DNA of 64,000 nucleotides from Turnera subulata (Eukaryota; Streptophyta; Magnoliopsida; Malpighiales; Passifloraceae): NCBI GenBank assembly GCA_028386065.3, contig JAKUCV010006663.1, forward strand, positions 3,143 to 67,142, written 5' to 3'. The translations under genes were made by a program, and so were the position numbers. Of this stretch, positions 55,424 through 64,000 are shown one piece after another. A model generated the notes under the pieces. That model was given only the letters and a program-made list of their open reading frames with translations. It searched no databases and had not been told where the DNA came from. Every line of letters begins with the position of its first letter. Position 1 is the stretch's first letter.

Positions 55424-56557
55424 CTAGACAGCCTTGTCATCAAGCTTGTGCCTCTTTTGCTCAGACACATGAATGTAACAGGGTGAACCAAATATTCTAA
55501 AATGTTTAACACTTGGCTTAATATCACTCCATGCTTCATAAGGAGTCATACTAGTTACGGACTTAGTAGGCAATCTATTTAACAAATGCACAGCTGTGTG
55601 GACTGCTTCTGCCGAAAAATTCCTTGGCATTTTCTTTTCTGCCAACAAGCACCTAGCCATCTCCATTATGGTTCTATTTTTCCTCTCAGCAACACCATTT
55701 TGTTGAGGGGAGTACGCAACAGTTAATTGATGCTCAGTTCCATGTTCTCTACAGAATTTATCAAATTCTCTAGACATATACTCTCCTCCTCTATCTGATC
55801 TAAGTTTTCTAAGCTTGCACCCACTTTGTGTCTCAACTAGAATCTTGAAAGTCTTAAAAATATCACAAACTTCTGACTTATTTTTCAAGAAGAACACCCA
55901 AGTCATGCATGTTAGGTCATCTATAAACAACAAAAAATATAGACTACCACTTAGAGAGGTTGTCCTTATTGGTCCACATAGGTCTGTATAAACCAATTTT
56001 AACTTCTCTTTAGCTCTCCATTAAGCACTAGAGGGAAATAAAGTTCTGTACAACATTCCTAATTGATAAGCTTCACAAGCACCACCAATTTCATTTACTA
56101 AAGGCAATCCATCAACAAGTCTATTTTGAACAGCCAACTTTAGTGCATTCATGTGAAAGTGTCCTAGCCTCTTGTGCCATGATTTTGACTCATCAATCCC
56201 AACAACACAAGCATGCTCATTATGACCATTCAAGCTCAAAGTAAAGCAATTATTTCTCATGTCTACTCTTGGAACTTCATCTTCACAAGCATCAAAGATA
56301 ATGCAACAATTATTTTTGAAAGTTAAAGAGTAGCCTTTCCTAATCATTTGAGGTACGCTTAGCAAATTATGACTAAGGCTAGGAACATAAAGAACTTCAG
56401 TAATTAGTTTAGTACCTTGAGGAGTTTTCACTCTTATTGAGCCTTTTCCTTCAGCTTCCACGACTTCACCGTTTGCTAGCTTCACGGGCACTTTTATTGA
56501 GCGATCCAATTCTGTAAATAAAACCTTCTTCATTGGCCATATGACTTGTACAACCAC
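55424..56557 (-). pseudogene. Copia-3 pre-integrase and integrase
   Basis: The frame 56557-56021 has LPYVPSLSHNLLSVPQM-like protease/pre-integrase sequence and HKRLGHFHMNALKL. After a stop at about 56020, the frame 55996-55424 carries the integrase core: Asp in MVYTDLCGP, Asp in LRSDRGGEY and Glu in GVAERKNR preceded by YSPQQN. Another stop (about 55422) separates it from the reverse transcriptase. The DDE residues survive but the polyprotein does not. Confidence 0.85.
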
Positions 56558-57563
56558 TATCGATATACCATTCTCCCTTGATATTGGAATTTTTAAATTC
56601 TCCAGCCATAAATAATAATTCTTCTTGCTCCTCTACATCAGCAACTTTAGCTTGCTGCTGAACTTTCTGAGAATTTCGCTCCCCCTGCACAGGTTTATTT
56701 CTGCATACCCTCTCAATATGGCCCTTCTTCTTACAATAACTGCAAATTTTATTTTTCCAGCAAAAACGCTCCGGATGATTTGTTCTGCTGCAAATTTCAC
56801 AGGGTGGATATACCTTCTTCTTATCTGGCTCTTTTGCTGCAACTTTTCCAGTTTCTTCCCCTGTTTTGTATTGTTGTTGTCGAATGTTTAAATGCTGGAA
56901 ATTTTTGACTTGAAAAGCCTCCTCTCGTGCACTTTCTTCTTTATTTAATAGCCTCTGCTCATGAGCTTGCAAAGATCCAACTACTTCTGCAACTGAAAGT
57001 GTGGAGACATCCTTGGACTCTTCTACTACTGAAACTTTAGCATCAAATTTATCAGTGACCATAATCAAAATCTTCTCTACAATCTGACTTTCCGGAATTA
57101 TTTCACCATAGAGTCTCATCTGATTAGTAACTTCTTGAACACAAGAAGAATACTCTTTAATTATTTTTGTTTCCTTCATCTTTAATGTTTCAAATTCCCT
57201 CCTCAAAGTTTGTAAACGAATTTGCCTAACCTTATCTGAACCTTGGAATTGTTTCTGTAGAATCTCCCACGCCTCTTTAGCTGTTGCAGCTCCAACAATC
57301 ATCGGAAAAATCTGCTCTGAAACCAATGAATAGATGTAAGAAATTGCTTTGTTGTGCATCTGTACATCATCCTTGTGCTTCTTCAGTTGGGTCACCGTTA
57401 GCGAGCCAATATCATTTGATTCTTGGAAACCATCTTCTATAAGCTCCCACAAATCATTCGCAATGAAAAAAGCCTTCATGCGAATTGCCCAATAATCATA
57501 ATTATCCCCAGTAAATACTAGAGGTGTAGGGAGAGAAATGCTGGGTGGAGACAACGTTGCCAT
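56466..57563 (-). pseudogene. Copia-3 Gag and protease start
   Basis: 365 residues from the ATG at 57563 (MATLSPPSISLPTPLVFTGD, YDYWAIRMKAF). UBN2-type Gag follows (AKEAWEILQKQFQGSDKVRQ), then a CCHC knuckle CSYCKKKGHIERVC near residue 271 and the protease motif WYIDSGCTSHMA near residue 333. A frameshift at about 56520-56550 diverts the reading just after the protease motif. Gag itself is open and could still be made. Confidence 0.85.
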
Positions 57564-57830
57564 CTAGTTTGAAGATTTCTGAGTTTTCCTTTTCTTTTTC
57601 CCCACTTTCGTGAGTTAGGATTCAAGCAAATTGGGTGTCGGAAATTTCGTATTTGAAGGAAAGCAATTTTGGGGAATTTGAGTTTTGGGTGCTATATGGA
57701 GTGAAGAGATAGAAAATTGATAATGCTAAAAAATAGTTGGTTTGGTGGGCAAGTTATACACGAAGCAAAAAAAAGGAAAGTGAAAGAGAAATAAACCCAG
57801 GCCCTAAAGATTTCTCACGCTCCGTACCAC

Positions 57831-57910
57831 TATTAGTTTTTAAAAGAACAAAGTTCACACAACTCACACAAGTTGAAAACAGAGGCCAAAAGATAACGTA
57901 AATTGAACTT
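57831..57910 (-). repeat. Copia-3 5' LTR, inner part
   Basis: 80 bp up to the LINE insertion; identical in outline to 53308-53387. Confidence 0.88.
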
Positions 57911-57939
57911 TTTTTTTTTGATTGTAAACGATGATTGTA

Positions 57940-58344
57940 TTAGAGTATATCAACTGAAATACAATCATGATTGAGGAGCCTCACAACGGTAGAGGGTGGC
58001 TCCTCAATCCAAAACATATTTTGAGCAGCATATACAGCAGATTTAGCTAAGACATACGCTACCCTGTTGGCCTGCCTTTTCACAAAATTAAAAGAGCAGC
58101 GCCTAAAGGATGGTAACAGGCTGAGAATATCATACAAGAAAACACTGACAGGGGCATTAGTCAGCCCAGTTGGACCCTGTTGTAGTGCCTCAACTAAACA
58201 CTTACAGTCAGATTCAATAACAATATCCATGAAACCAGCTTGCAAAGCAAACAACATTCCCTCTCTTATGGCCATAGCTTCTGCCAAAGTCGGGTCTTGA
58301 AGACCTTGCAGTTTCAGTGCTGCTGCCGCCATGAAAGATCCCAT
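57940..58344 (-). pseudogene. LINE RNase H domain
   Basis: The minus strand reads LAEAMAIREGMLFALQAGFM, then VIESDCKCLVEALQ (with the catalytic ESD) and FVKRQANRVAYVLAKSA, where the usual NRVAH has Tyr in place of the catalytic His. The first strand (YKVNVDVALR, at 58400-58450) is in a different frame. RVT_3-type RNase H as in plant L1 elements. Confidence 0.8.
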
Positions 58345-58572
58345 GGAATCCCTAACAACAGCTCCACACCCCCACCATCCCTCTATTCTGATCCAGCCTC
58401 AGAGCTACATCCACGTTTACTTTATACATACCCGATGGAGGAGCAGCCCAATTGGCAGCCGCTGTCCGACCCATGGCTGAACTCTGGGCTAACGGGGCCA
58501 ATGAGAGTGTCCTGGATTCACGTAGCTCCTGCAACTGGGCCAACATACTGTTAGAGACTGCAAGCACCTCAG

Positions 58573-59706
58573 TCACTGATGGTTCCTTTCCTTCAAAAAC
58601 AGCAAGGTTCTATTGGTGCCAGATGTTTCAGGCTTTAAGCAAATACGCAGACCACTGCTCTTCACAAATGACCCGTAACAACAGGAGAAGCAAAACCTGC
58701 ATTGGACAGTTACCACTATCCAAGATTTCATCTGGTGGTCGGCCCTCATCCCAAATAGACTGAATCTACCTACAGCCACGTATTGCGTGATAGGATGTCT
58801 CCTCCTTAATGCCACACAACACACAAGTACCATCTGTGATAATTTTTTCTTCATCAGATTTTTCCTTGTCGGTAGAAAATCATGAAACAGCCTCCAGGAA
58901 AAAATCTTGACCTTATTGGGTAGATGGACATTCCATAACTTCCTCCAGAATACAGAAAGAGAAGCTTCAGAAGAAGATGGTTCACTGTTAAGGACATGAC
59001 GCTGAAACTGTCTCTGAGCTTTGTATGCCGACTTAACAGAGAATTGACCATCTTTAGTGAAGAACCAACGAAAGGCATCAGGTCTCCTCATATATCCCAG
59101 AGGGATACTTTGGATCGCTTCTACCTCATGGGGTAAGAAACAACAGCGCAGCAAATCAGCCCTCCAACACCTTGTGGTCGGTTCAATTAACTCGCTCACC
59201 TTCGGAACAGTTGGAGCCTCCCAATTCACTGCAGAAGGTCTAAAACTCCATTAAAGAGGAATCCAAGGATCTCTCCACACATCAGTATCAGCTCCATCCC
59301 CCACAGTTTTAATAACACCTCTCTGCAGCACCTCCCTACCAACTAAGATACTCCTCCAAACAAAGGATGGTCTATTTCCCAGCCTAGCATCCAGAAAAGA
59401 AGAATTCTGAAGATAACGTGCCTTCAACACTCTTGACATCAAGGAACAATCATTCGTTAACAGCTTAAAACCTTGTTTTGCCAATAAAGCCAGATTAAAA
59501 GTTTTCAAGTCTCTGAATCCCAAGCCTCCCTCCTCCTTTGGACGACACATTCTCTCCCATGACATCCAGTGCACCTTCCTGGCATCTGAATTGCTTCCCC
59601 ACCAAAATCGGGCCATCATCTGTGCAAGCTCATTACACAAGGTATCTGGTAAATTAAACACACTCATGGCATAGGTGGGAACCGCTTGTGCAACAGCTTT
59701 AAGCAA
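58573..59706 (-). pseudogene. LINE ORF2 C-terminal and zf-RVT region
   Basis: The frame 59706-59251 has AVPTYAMSVFNLPDTLCNEL, FWWGSNSDARKVHWMSWERM and GGLGFRDLKTFNLALLAKQG. The frame 59229-58573 has FRWFFTKDGQFSVKSAYKAQ, then FWRKLWNVHLPNKVKIFSWR of the zinc-binding domain following reverse transcriptase. A stop (59251) and a later frameshift near 58840, before the zinc cysteines, break it. Confidence 0.8.
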
Positions 59707-60757
59707 AACTTCTTTTCCACCTCGAGAGAGGAGTTTCCCCTTCCACCCTTGTAAACGGTTCCAAACTCTGGCCTTGATCTCCTGAAAAGCACTCCCCTAT
59801 TCCTACCCACAAAAGAAGGGAGACCCAAATACTTGCCCCCCCAAGTCTCCTGTTGTATACCAAGTATCGCTAGCACACCCTCCTTCAACATGCTATCACA
59901 ATTTGGACTAAAAAGAACAGCCGATTTACTCCTATTTATTGACTGCCCTGATGAAAATTCATACACATCCAGGATACGCCTTAATTCTCTTGCTCCGGAT
60001 AATGTAGCCTCCAAGAAAATCAAGCTATCATCAGCAAAAAGGAGGTGTGAGACATGTGGCCCTCCTCTACACACCGAGAGACTATTAATCAAACCACCCG
60101 AAACAGCACCCTCGATCAAGGAAGACAAGGTCTCAGCGCACAGTAAAAAAAGGTAAGGGGACAGTGGGTCCCCTTGCCTTAGCCCTGTGCCCGAACAGTA
60201 GAAGATAACTCACCATTGATTTTCACAGAAAAAGATACAGAAGTGACACACATACGCATCCACCCTATCCATTGTACAGGAAAACCCATTTTCTCCATGA
60301 CTGCAAACAAAAAAGCCCACTCCACACGGTCATACACTTTCGCTACATCTAGCTTAACCGCCACATAACCTTTCTTCAACCTCTTCTTTTGTCTCAGAGA
60401 ATGGGAAAGTTCATAGGCAACCACAACATTATCCAAGATACTCCTATTTGGAACAAAAGCATTTTGATTCTCCGAAATAACCAAATGCAACCATGGCTTC
60501 ATGCGATTTGCGAGAACCTTGGATAAAATCTTATAAAGCACATTACACAAACTTATTGGTCGCACCTGGGTCATAGATGTCGGATTGGAGACTTTTGGAA
60601 TCAAGACTAGATGCGTGTGATTCAACTTATTGGGCAAAATAGACTTCTGGAGGCAATCTTGAACCGCACACAAGATATCATTCCCAATCAAACTCCAAAA
60701 ATACTGGAAAAACATGAGAGACAACCCATCCGGACCAGGGGATTTATAAGGGTTCAT
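59664..60757 (-). pseudogene. LINE reverse transcriptase
   Basis: The frame from 60757 shows MNPYKSPGPDGLSLMFFQYF, LVLIPKVSNPTSMTQVRPIS, LCNVLYKILSKVLANRMKP and VKLDVAKVYDRVEW (Asp-Ala usually Asp-Met-Ser). After a break at 60179 the frame 60128-59664 has VSHLLFADDSLIFLEA, the catalytic FADD. Non-LTR reverse transcriptase. The two frames join around 60130-60180. Confidence 0.85.
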
Positions 60758-60936
60758 CTGAAAAAAGCCTCCTTCACCTCCTCCCTAGTCACTGGGCGAG
60801 TCAAATCCTCCACTGCATCTACAGGAAGCCTCCTACTTATGTTGTTTATGACATAAGAGTTAACAGGGTTGCCAGAAGATTTATATAGCTATTGGAAATA
60901 ATCTGTGGCCATGTGACAAATGTTCCGCGGGTCAGT

Positions 60937-62073
60937 TTACATGGAACCATCACTCCTACTCAACCGTAGAATTGCATTCCACCTACGCGACATTGAGGCA
61001 TAACGATGAAAAAAAGCAGTATTAGGATCACCCTCGTCCAGCCAATGAAGATTAGATCTTTGTTTCCATAGCAACTCCTCATTATCCAACTGCTTATCAT
61101 GCTCTATCTCCAACTCCCGCAGGATCGACACATTATCATGAGTAGGTGGTAGGGCTTGTAGCTTCTCCATCTCGCAACGAAGTTTATTCAAATTAGATTG
61201 GACATTACCAAAAATTTCCTTGTTCCAGACCGAAAGAGCTTGTCTAGTGCGGAATAGTTTAGACATCACTTCAGGCATCGACAGAGCTTGTGCTTGGGTT
61301 CTCCATGTCTGTTCAACCAACGGCTTACACTGTTCATGATGCAGCCACATCGGTTCAAAACGGAAAAACCTTCTGTATCTCCTCCTCCGCCAAAATGGGG
61401 CATGATCCAAAAACACCATGACAGAAAGATGGTCTGATGAGCTATAAGGTAGATGAGAGACCCAAGCATTAGGGAACATATCACTCCAAGAGATTGTAGC
61501 AACCGCCCTGTCTAACCGCTCTCTGACATGTACCATACCTGTCCTCCTATTATTCCACGTCAACTGGGGCCCTGAAAAACCAAGATCAACTAGTTCACAA
61601 TAGTCTAGAGCATCCCGAAAACCCTCCATCAATCTCTCTGGTCGGGCCCTAACGCCCCATTTCTCATCCGGAGATAAGATCTCATTAAAATCACCCACAC
61701 AAATCCAAGGCAAGTCTGATGAATGTTTGAGTTTACGCATCAATTCCCATACTTGCTCACGACTTACTGTCAAACGCCAGCAACGCCCCAGCTCTTTGAT
61801 TACCACATCTATGTGAAACTGAGAAAAAGAGCACAACTATACATCACAGTTTTTATGCCACAACAGAGCTAATCCACCACTGCGACCCCTACTATTGACA
61901 CCAATTCCATAATCCAAACCTACCTTCAACCGCAAGCTTTCAATTTTCCTACTGTGTGCCCTGGTTTCTACCAAGAAAACCAAGTTGGGATGTTTGCGCC
62001 TTACATGGTCGCGCAAGAACCGAACTGCCCGAGGGTTCCCGATCCCTCGGCAGTTCCAGCTTGTGAGAATCAT
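60937..62073 (-). pseudogene. LINE endonuclease (ORF2 N-terminus)
   Basis: ATG at 62073: MILTSWNCRGIGNPRAVRFL, then FLVETRAHS. An in-frame TAG follows CDV (about 61837), and the same frame continues CSFSQFHIDVV, ICVGDFNEILSPDEKWG, LTWNNRRTG, RERLDRAVA and SSSDHLSVMV. These are the Asn, Glu, Asp-x-Asn and Ser-Asp-His motifs of APE-type endonucleases, all retained. A second in-frame stop follows DGSM at 60937. The ATG overlaps the ORF1 stop as ATGA. Confidence 0.85.
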
Positions 62074-62921
62074 GGCGCCGGGCGGGACTGCTCTGCAGTC
62101 TCCGCCGTGTTGGACTTAGTGGGCAAAAGCACTTCCTTCTCGTCATTAATTTCCTCTATGGTAACTGTTGAGGCTTGCGAATGATCCATCAAACTCCCAC
62201 TGGCCAATTGCAAATGCTCAAACTGTTGTGCTACTGCATGCAACAGAATCGAGTCAAAGACCACCATTTGAGAATTAGAGTGCCCCAACCCGGTCGAAGC
62301 ACTGTGCAAAATATTAGGACCAGCAGCAACACTAGCACCTCCGGGTCTACTGCCCATCCTTCTCAATCTACGGGGCTTGCCCATAACCACAACCCGCGGG
62401 CCTTTTTGAACCACCCTAAAATATGGGCCCGTTGGACTGTCCCTCCGCTTATCATACGAAATGGCAAACTCCACCACACTATTAGAGGGCTCATAAACAG
62501 AAGCCACTTTGGGCCTCTTACCCACTGGCCCAGACTCCTCCATAGGCGCGTACCGCTTGAGTGAAAAATGAGGCTTGGCCCTGTCCATTATAGAACTACC
62601 ACTCGCACTCCCACCTCCACTACCACCAATAGGGTCTTGACCATGGTTAATGCAGGATTTAAAAGTCTGGCCCAGCACATAATATGCTGACATCATCTGG
62701 TTGGCATCCTCCAGACTTTGGAAAGTAATATCATCCAGTTTCTCTAATGGGACAGTTTGTGGAGTAACCAAACTAGAGCCCACATCAGCCTGTTCTGCCA
62801 GAATAGATAGCCCTCCACCATCTTGGGTTTGATGACTATGGTCAGTAGGAGCATCTGCAGCCGCCAAAACTTGACTTTGGAGGCGCTTCCCATCATGAGG
62901 AGACAAAGTGGGCCCTGACGC
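62070..62921 (-). pseudogene. LINE ORF1, C-terminal part
   Basis: Open frame from the truncated 5' end of the LINE to TGA at 62070-62072, which overlaps the ORF2 start codon. It is Ser/Gly/Pro-rich (GGSGGGSASGSS, YAPMEESGPVGKRPKV) and shows no zinc knuckle; that part is lost with the 5' end. The frame read further upstream (to 63056) is Copia-3 LTR, not LINE. Confidence 0.7.
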
Positions 62922-63151
62922 CTTGTATTTTCCAAAAGCTTGCATTACATTACATTTATATGGACTTGTGTGGTCCACAAAATACATACGTAATTGTCTT
63001 ATACACCACAAAATACAAATGCTTCTACATACTTCTGGTAAATATCTCTCCCACACAAAAGATTTTTACTCCATTTGAGTTAGTAAAATTTCTAGATAAT
63101 TCTAGATAGAGTATTTGTTACTGTTAGCATACAGGATCACAGATTCTAACA
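62922..63151 (-). repeat. Copia-3 5' LTR, outer part
   Basis: 230 bp; matches 53390-53620 except for a loss of about 11-20 bp around 62950. Confidence 0.85.
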
Positions 63152-63446
63152 CCACCAAGGGCCTGTAATACACTATTAGAAGTGATGGATTGTAACAAGA
63201 GGAACAAGAAAAAAAAATCGAAAACCTCCTCAAATATATATGCAGCCTCGTCCTTAAAATAAATTACTAGTTCCTTAGAAGTAATACACATATGCCTCAT
63301 GGCTGCCATAATCTAGTTTCTACCAATCCGAGACGTTTTTATTGAAACAAACTTATTTTTTATAAGACTTTGAGAAAGAAACTTTATCGTCAGGCAACAG
63401 ACGGAGGAAATTAATGGCAAAGTAGAAGCAAAACTGAAAACATGAA
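63152..63446. other. Copy of F-box 3' flanking DNA
   Basis: Blocks GGATTGTAACAAGAGGAACA (63187), then TCCTCAAATAT, GCCTCATGGCTGC, GAGAAAGAAACTTTATCGTC and GGAAATTAATGGCAAA match the flanks at 50105-50190 and 30010-30140. No coding sequence. Confidence 0.6.
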
Positions 63447-64000
63447 TGCCAGTAGAAGTGGTGTTGAATGAACGGAGTTCGTACAGATTCTGGTGCGACA
63501 GGTGGTCTTCAAGTGGGATTCCGAAGGAGGTATTTCCGAATTTTTTCAGTGTTACTAATAGTCGCCTAGTTTCGGTGGCAGACGTGATGCGTAGCGCTGA
63601 AGGACAATTGAATTGGAATTTTGATTGGAGGCGTAATCTTTATTCGTGGGAACTGGTGGAGGTTGATCAAATCGTTAATAGTTTGGTTAATGTGGTTCTA
63701 TGTGAGGGCAAATCGGATGGGTGGATATGGAGTGTTGATTCTAAGGGTGTGTATAGTGTGAAGTCTGCCTATGAGTTTATTATGGTCTCTGCGAATGAGA
63801 AAAGTGGGAAGCCTTGGGTTTGGTTAGGATGCGCCCCCTTTAAGGTGGAATGCTTTGTCTGGATGGCTATGAATAATGGAATTGCGATAAGGTCTACCTT
63901 GATGCGCAATAACATAATCCCATATGAGGAGGCAGTTTGTGCTTTTTGTGGTGAGAGTACTGAGTTTAGGGATCATTTATTTATTCATTGTAGACTAATT
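63447..64000 (+). CDS. LINE zf-RVT region, partial, runs off the window
   Basis: From the ATG at 63447 (MPVEVVLNERSSYRFWCDRW) the frame is open to the window end, at least 184 codons. It shows NFFSVTNSRLVSVADVM, SDGWIWSVDSKGVYSVKSAY, then FKVECFVWMAMNNGIAIRST and CAFCGESTEFRDHLFIHC. This is the zinc-binding domain (Cys-x2-Cys ... His-x4-Cys) that follows reverse transcriptase in plant L1 ORF2. It has no reverse transcriptase upstream and starts right after F-box flank DNA, so it is either a 5'-truncated LINE or a domesticated RNase H-type gene. Its tail would resemble the 49755-50100 fragment. Confidence 0.7.

Larger units (their letters stand above)
57911..62921 (-). mobile_element. L1-type LINE, about 5 kb, 5'-truncated in ORF1
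   Basis: Inserted in the Copia-3 LTR between AATTGAACTT and CTTGTATTTT. Its 3' end (plus-strand left) is a short T/A tail (57911-57919). At most CTT is shared by both flanks. It encodes the ORF1 C-terminus, endonuclease, reverse transcriptase, zf-RVT and RNase H in the expected order, interrupted by stops and frameshifts. It is not autonomous. Confidence 0.88.
53308..63151 (-). mobile_element. Copia LTR retrotransposon 3, decayed, with a LINE in its 5' LTR
   Basis: LTRs of about 310 bp at 53308-53620 and, split by the LINE, 57831-57910 plus 62922-63151. On the minus strand they start near TGTTAGAATCTG and end CTAATA. The primer-binding site TGGTACGGAGCG follows the 5' LTR after one base (57818-57829). 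A purine tract AAGGAGGAGGG precedes the 3' LTR. Gag and Pol are broken by several stops and frameshifts. I could not identify a matching 5-bp target duplication; CTAAC precedes the left end and CCACC follows the right. Confidence 0.88.

Noticed and set aside
62922..63056. N-terminus of the 328-codon ORF1 frame of the LINE
   Set aside because: This part is Copia-3 LTR read through by chance.

Overview
This window is nuclear DNA of a flowering plant, most likely a eudicot. The genes have GT-AG introns, F-box, kelch, COBRA and phytochrome families are present, and Copia, Gypsy, LINE, hAT and Mutator-like elements are dense. I cannot name the species. Most of the window is transposon or gene debris. 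Only two host genes look intact: a single-exon kelch-repeat gene (1496-2638, +) and a single-exon F-box gene (47978-49312, +). A COBRA-like gene on the minus strand (17311-18687) is nearly complete but is broken at the only ambiguous base in the window (18419).

Region by region: 1-1215 holds two plus-strand fragments of S-domain receptor kinases. The kelch gene follows, then a 2.06-kb element with long inverted repeats (3036-5092). That element abuts minus-strand fragments of a Raf-like kinase and of a subtilase, beside a locally scrambled duplication (6001-6600). A tiny complete TRIM retroelement with GTATG target duplications lies at 9518-9860. At 11150-13545 a PHYA-derived and a PHYB-derived pseudogene sit next to each other on the minus strand. 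At 14621-18687 two COBRA family members face each other tail to tail: a decayed COBRA copy (+) and the COBL4-like gene (-). An NLR leucine-rich-repeat fragment and coiled-coil debris follow to about 20.9 kb.

The second half is a stack of insertions. Copia-1 (23561-28082) has 156-bp LTRs differing at one visible position, TA...CA termini, and an internal deletion between protease and integrase. Copia-2 (30845-35987) is inserted in an F-box pseudogene with an AAGAC duplication. A Gypsy-type element without visible gag-pol (36881-44370) has LTRs of about 2.4-2.7 kb and carries ORFs on the antisense strand, one with the start of a LINE-type endonuclease domain. It entered a Mutator-like element that had captured part of a C2H2 zinc-finger gene with a C-terminal EAR motif (44371-46432). 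A related element (46498-47659) lies about 320 bp upstream of the intact F-box gene. A second F-box pseudogene (50330-52960) is split by a hAT element that itself contains another hAT element, each with a perfect 8-bp duplication. A decayed Copia-3 (53308-63151) has its right LTR split by a 5-kb, 5'-truncated L1-type LINE. The window ends inside another LINE fragment (63447-64000, +).

No operon-like cooperation applies. The unifying story is F-box gene duplication and decay (one intact copy, two broken copies, and one further copy of flanking DNA) under successive insertions. Four of the five LTR elements share the primer-binding site TGGTAGCGGAGC and the fifth has a one-base-shorter version. 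No new enzymatic system was found.
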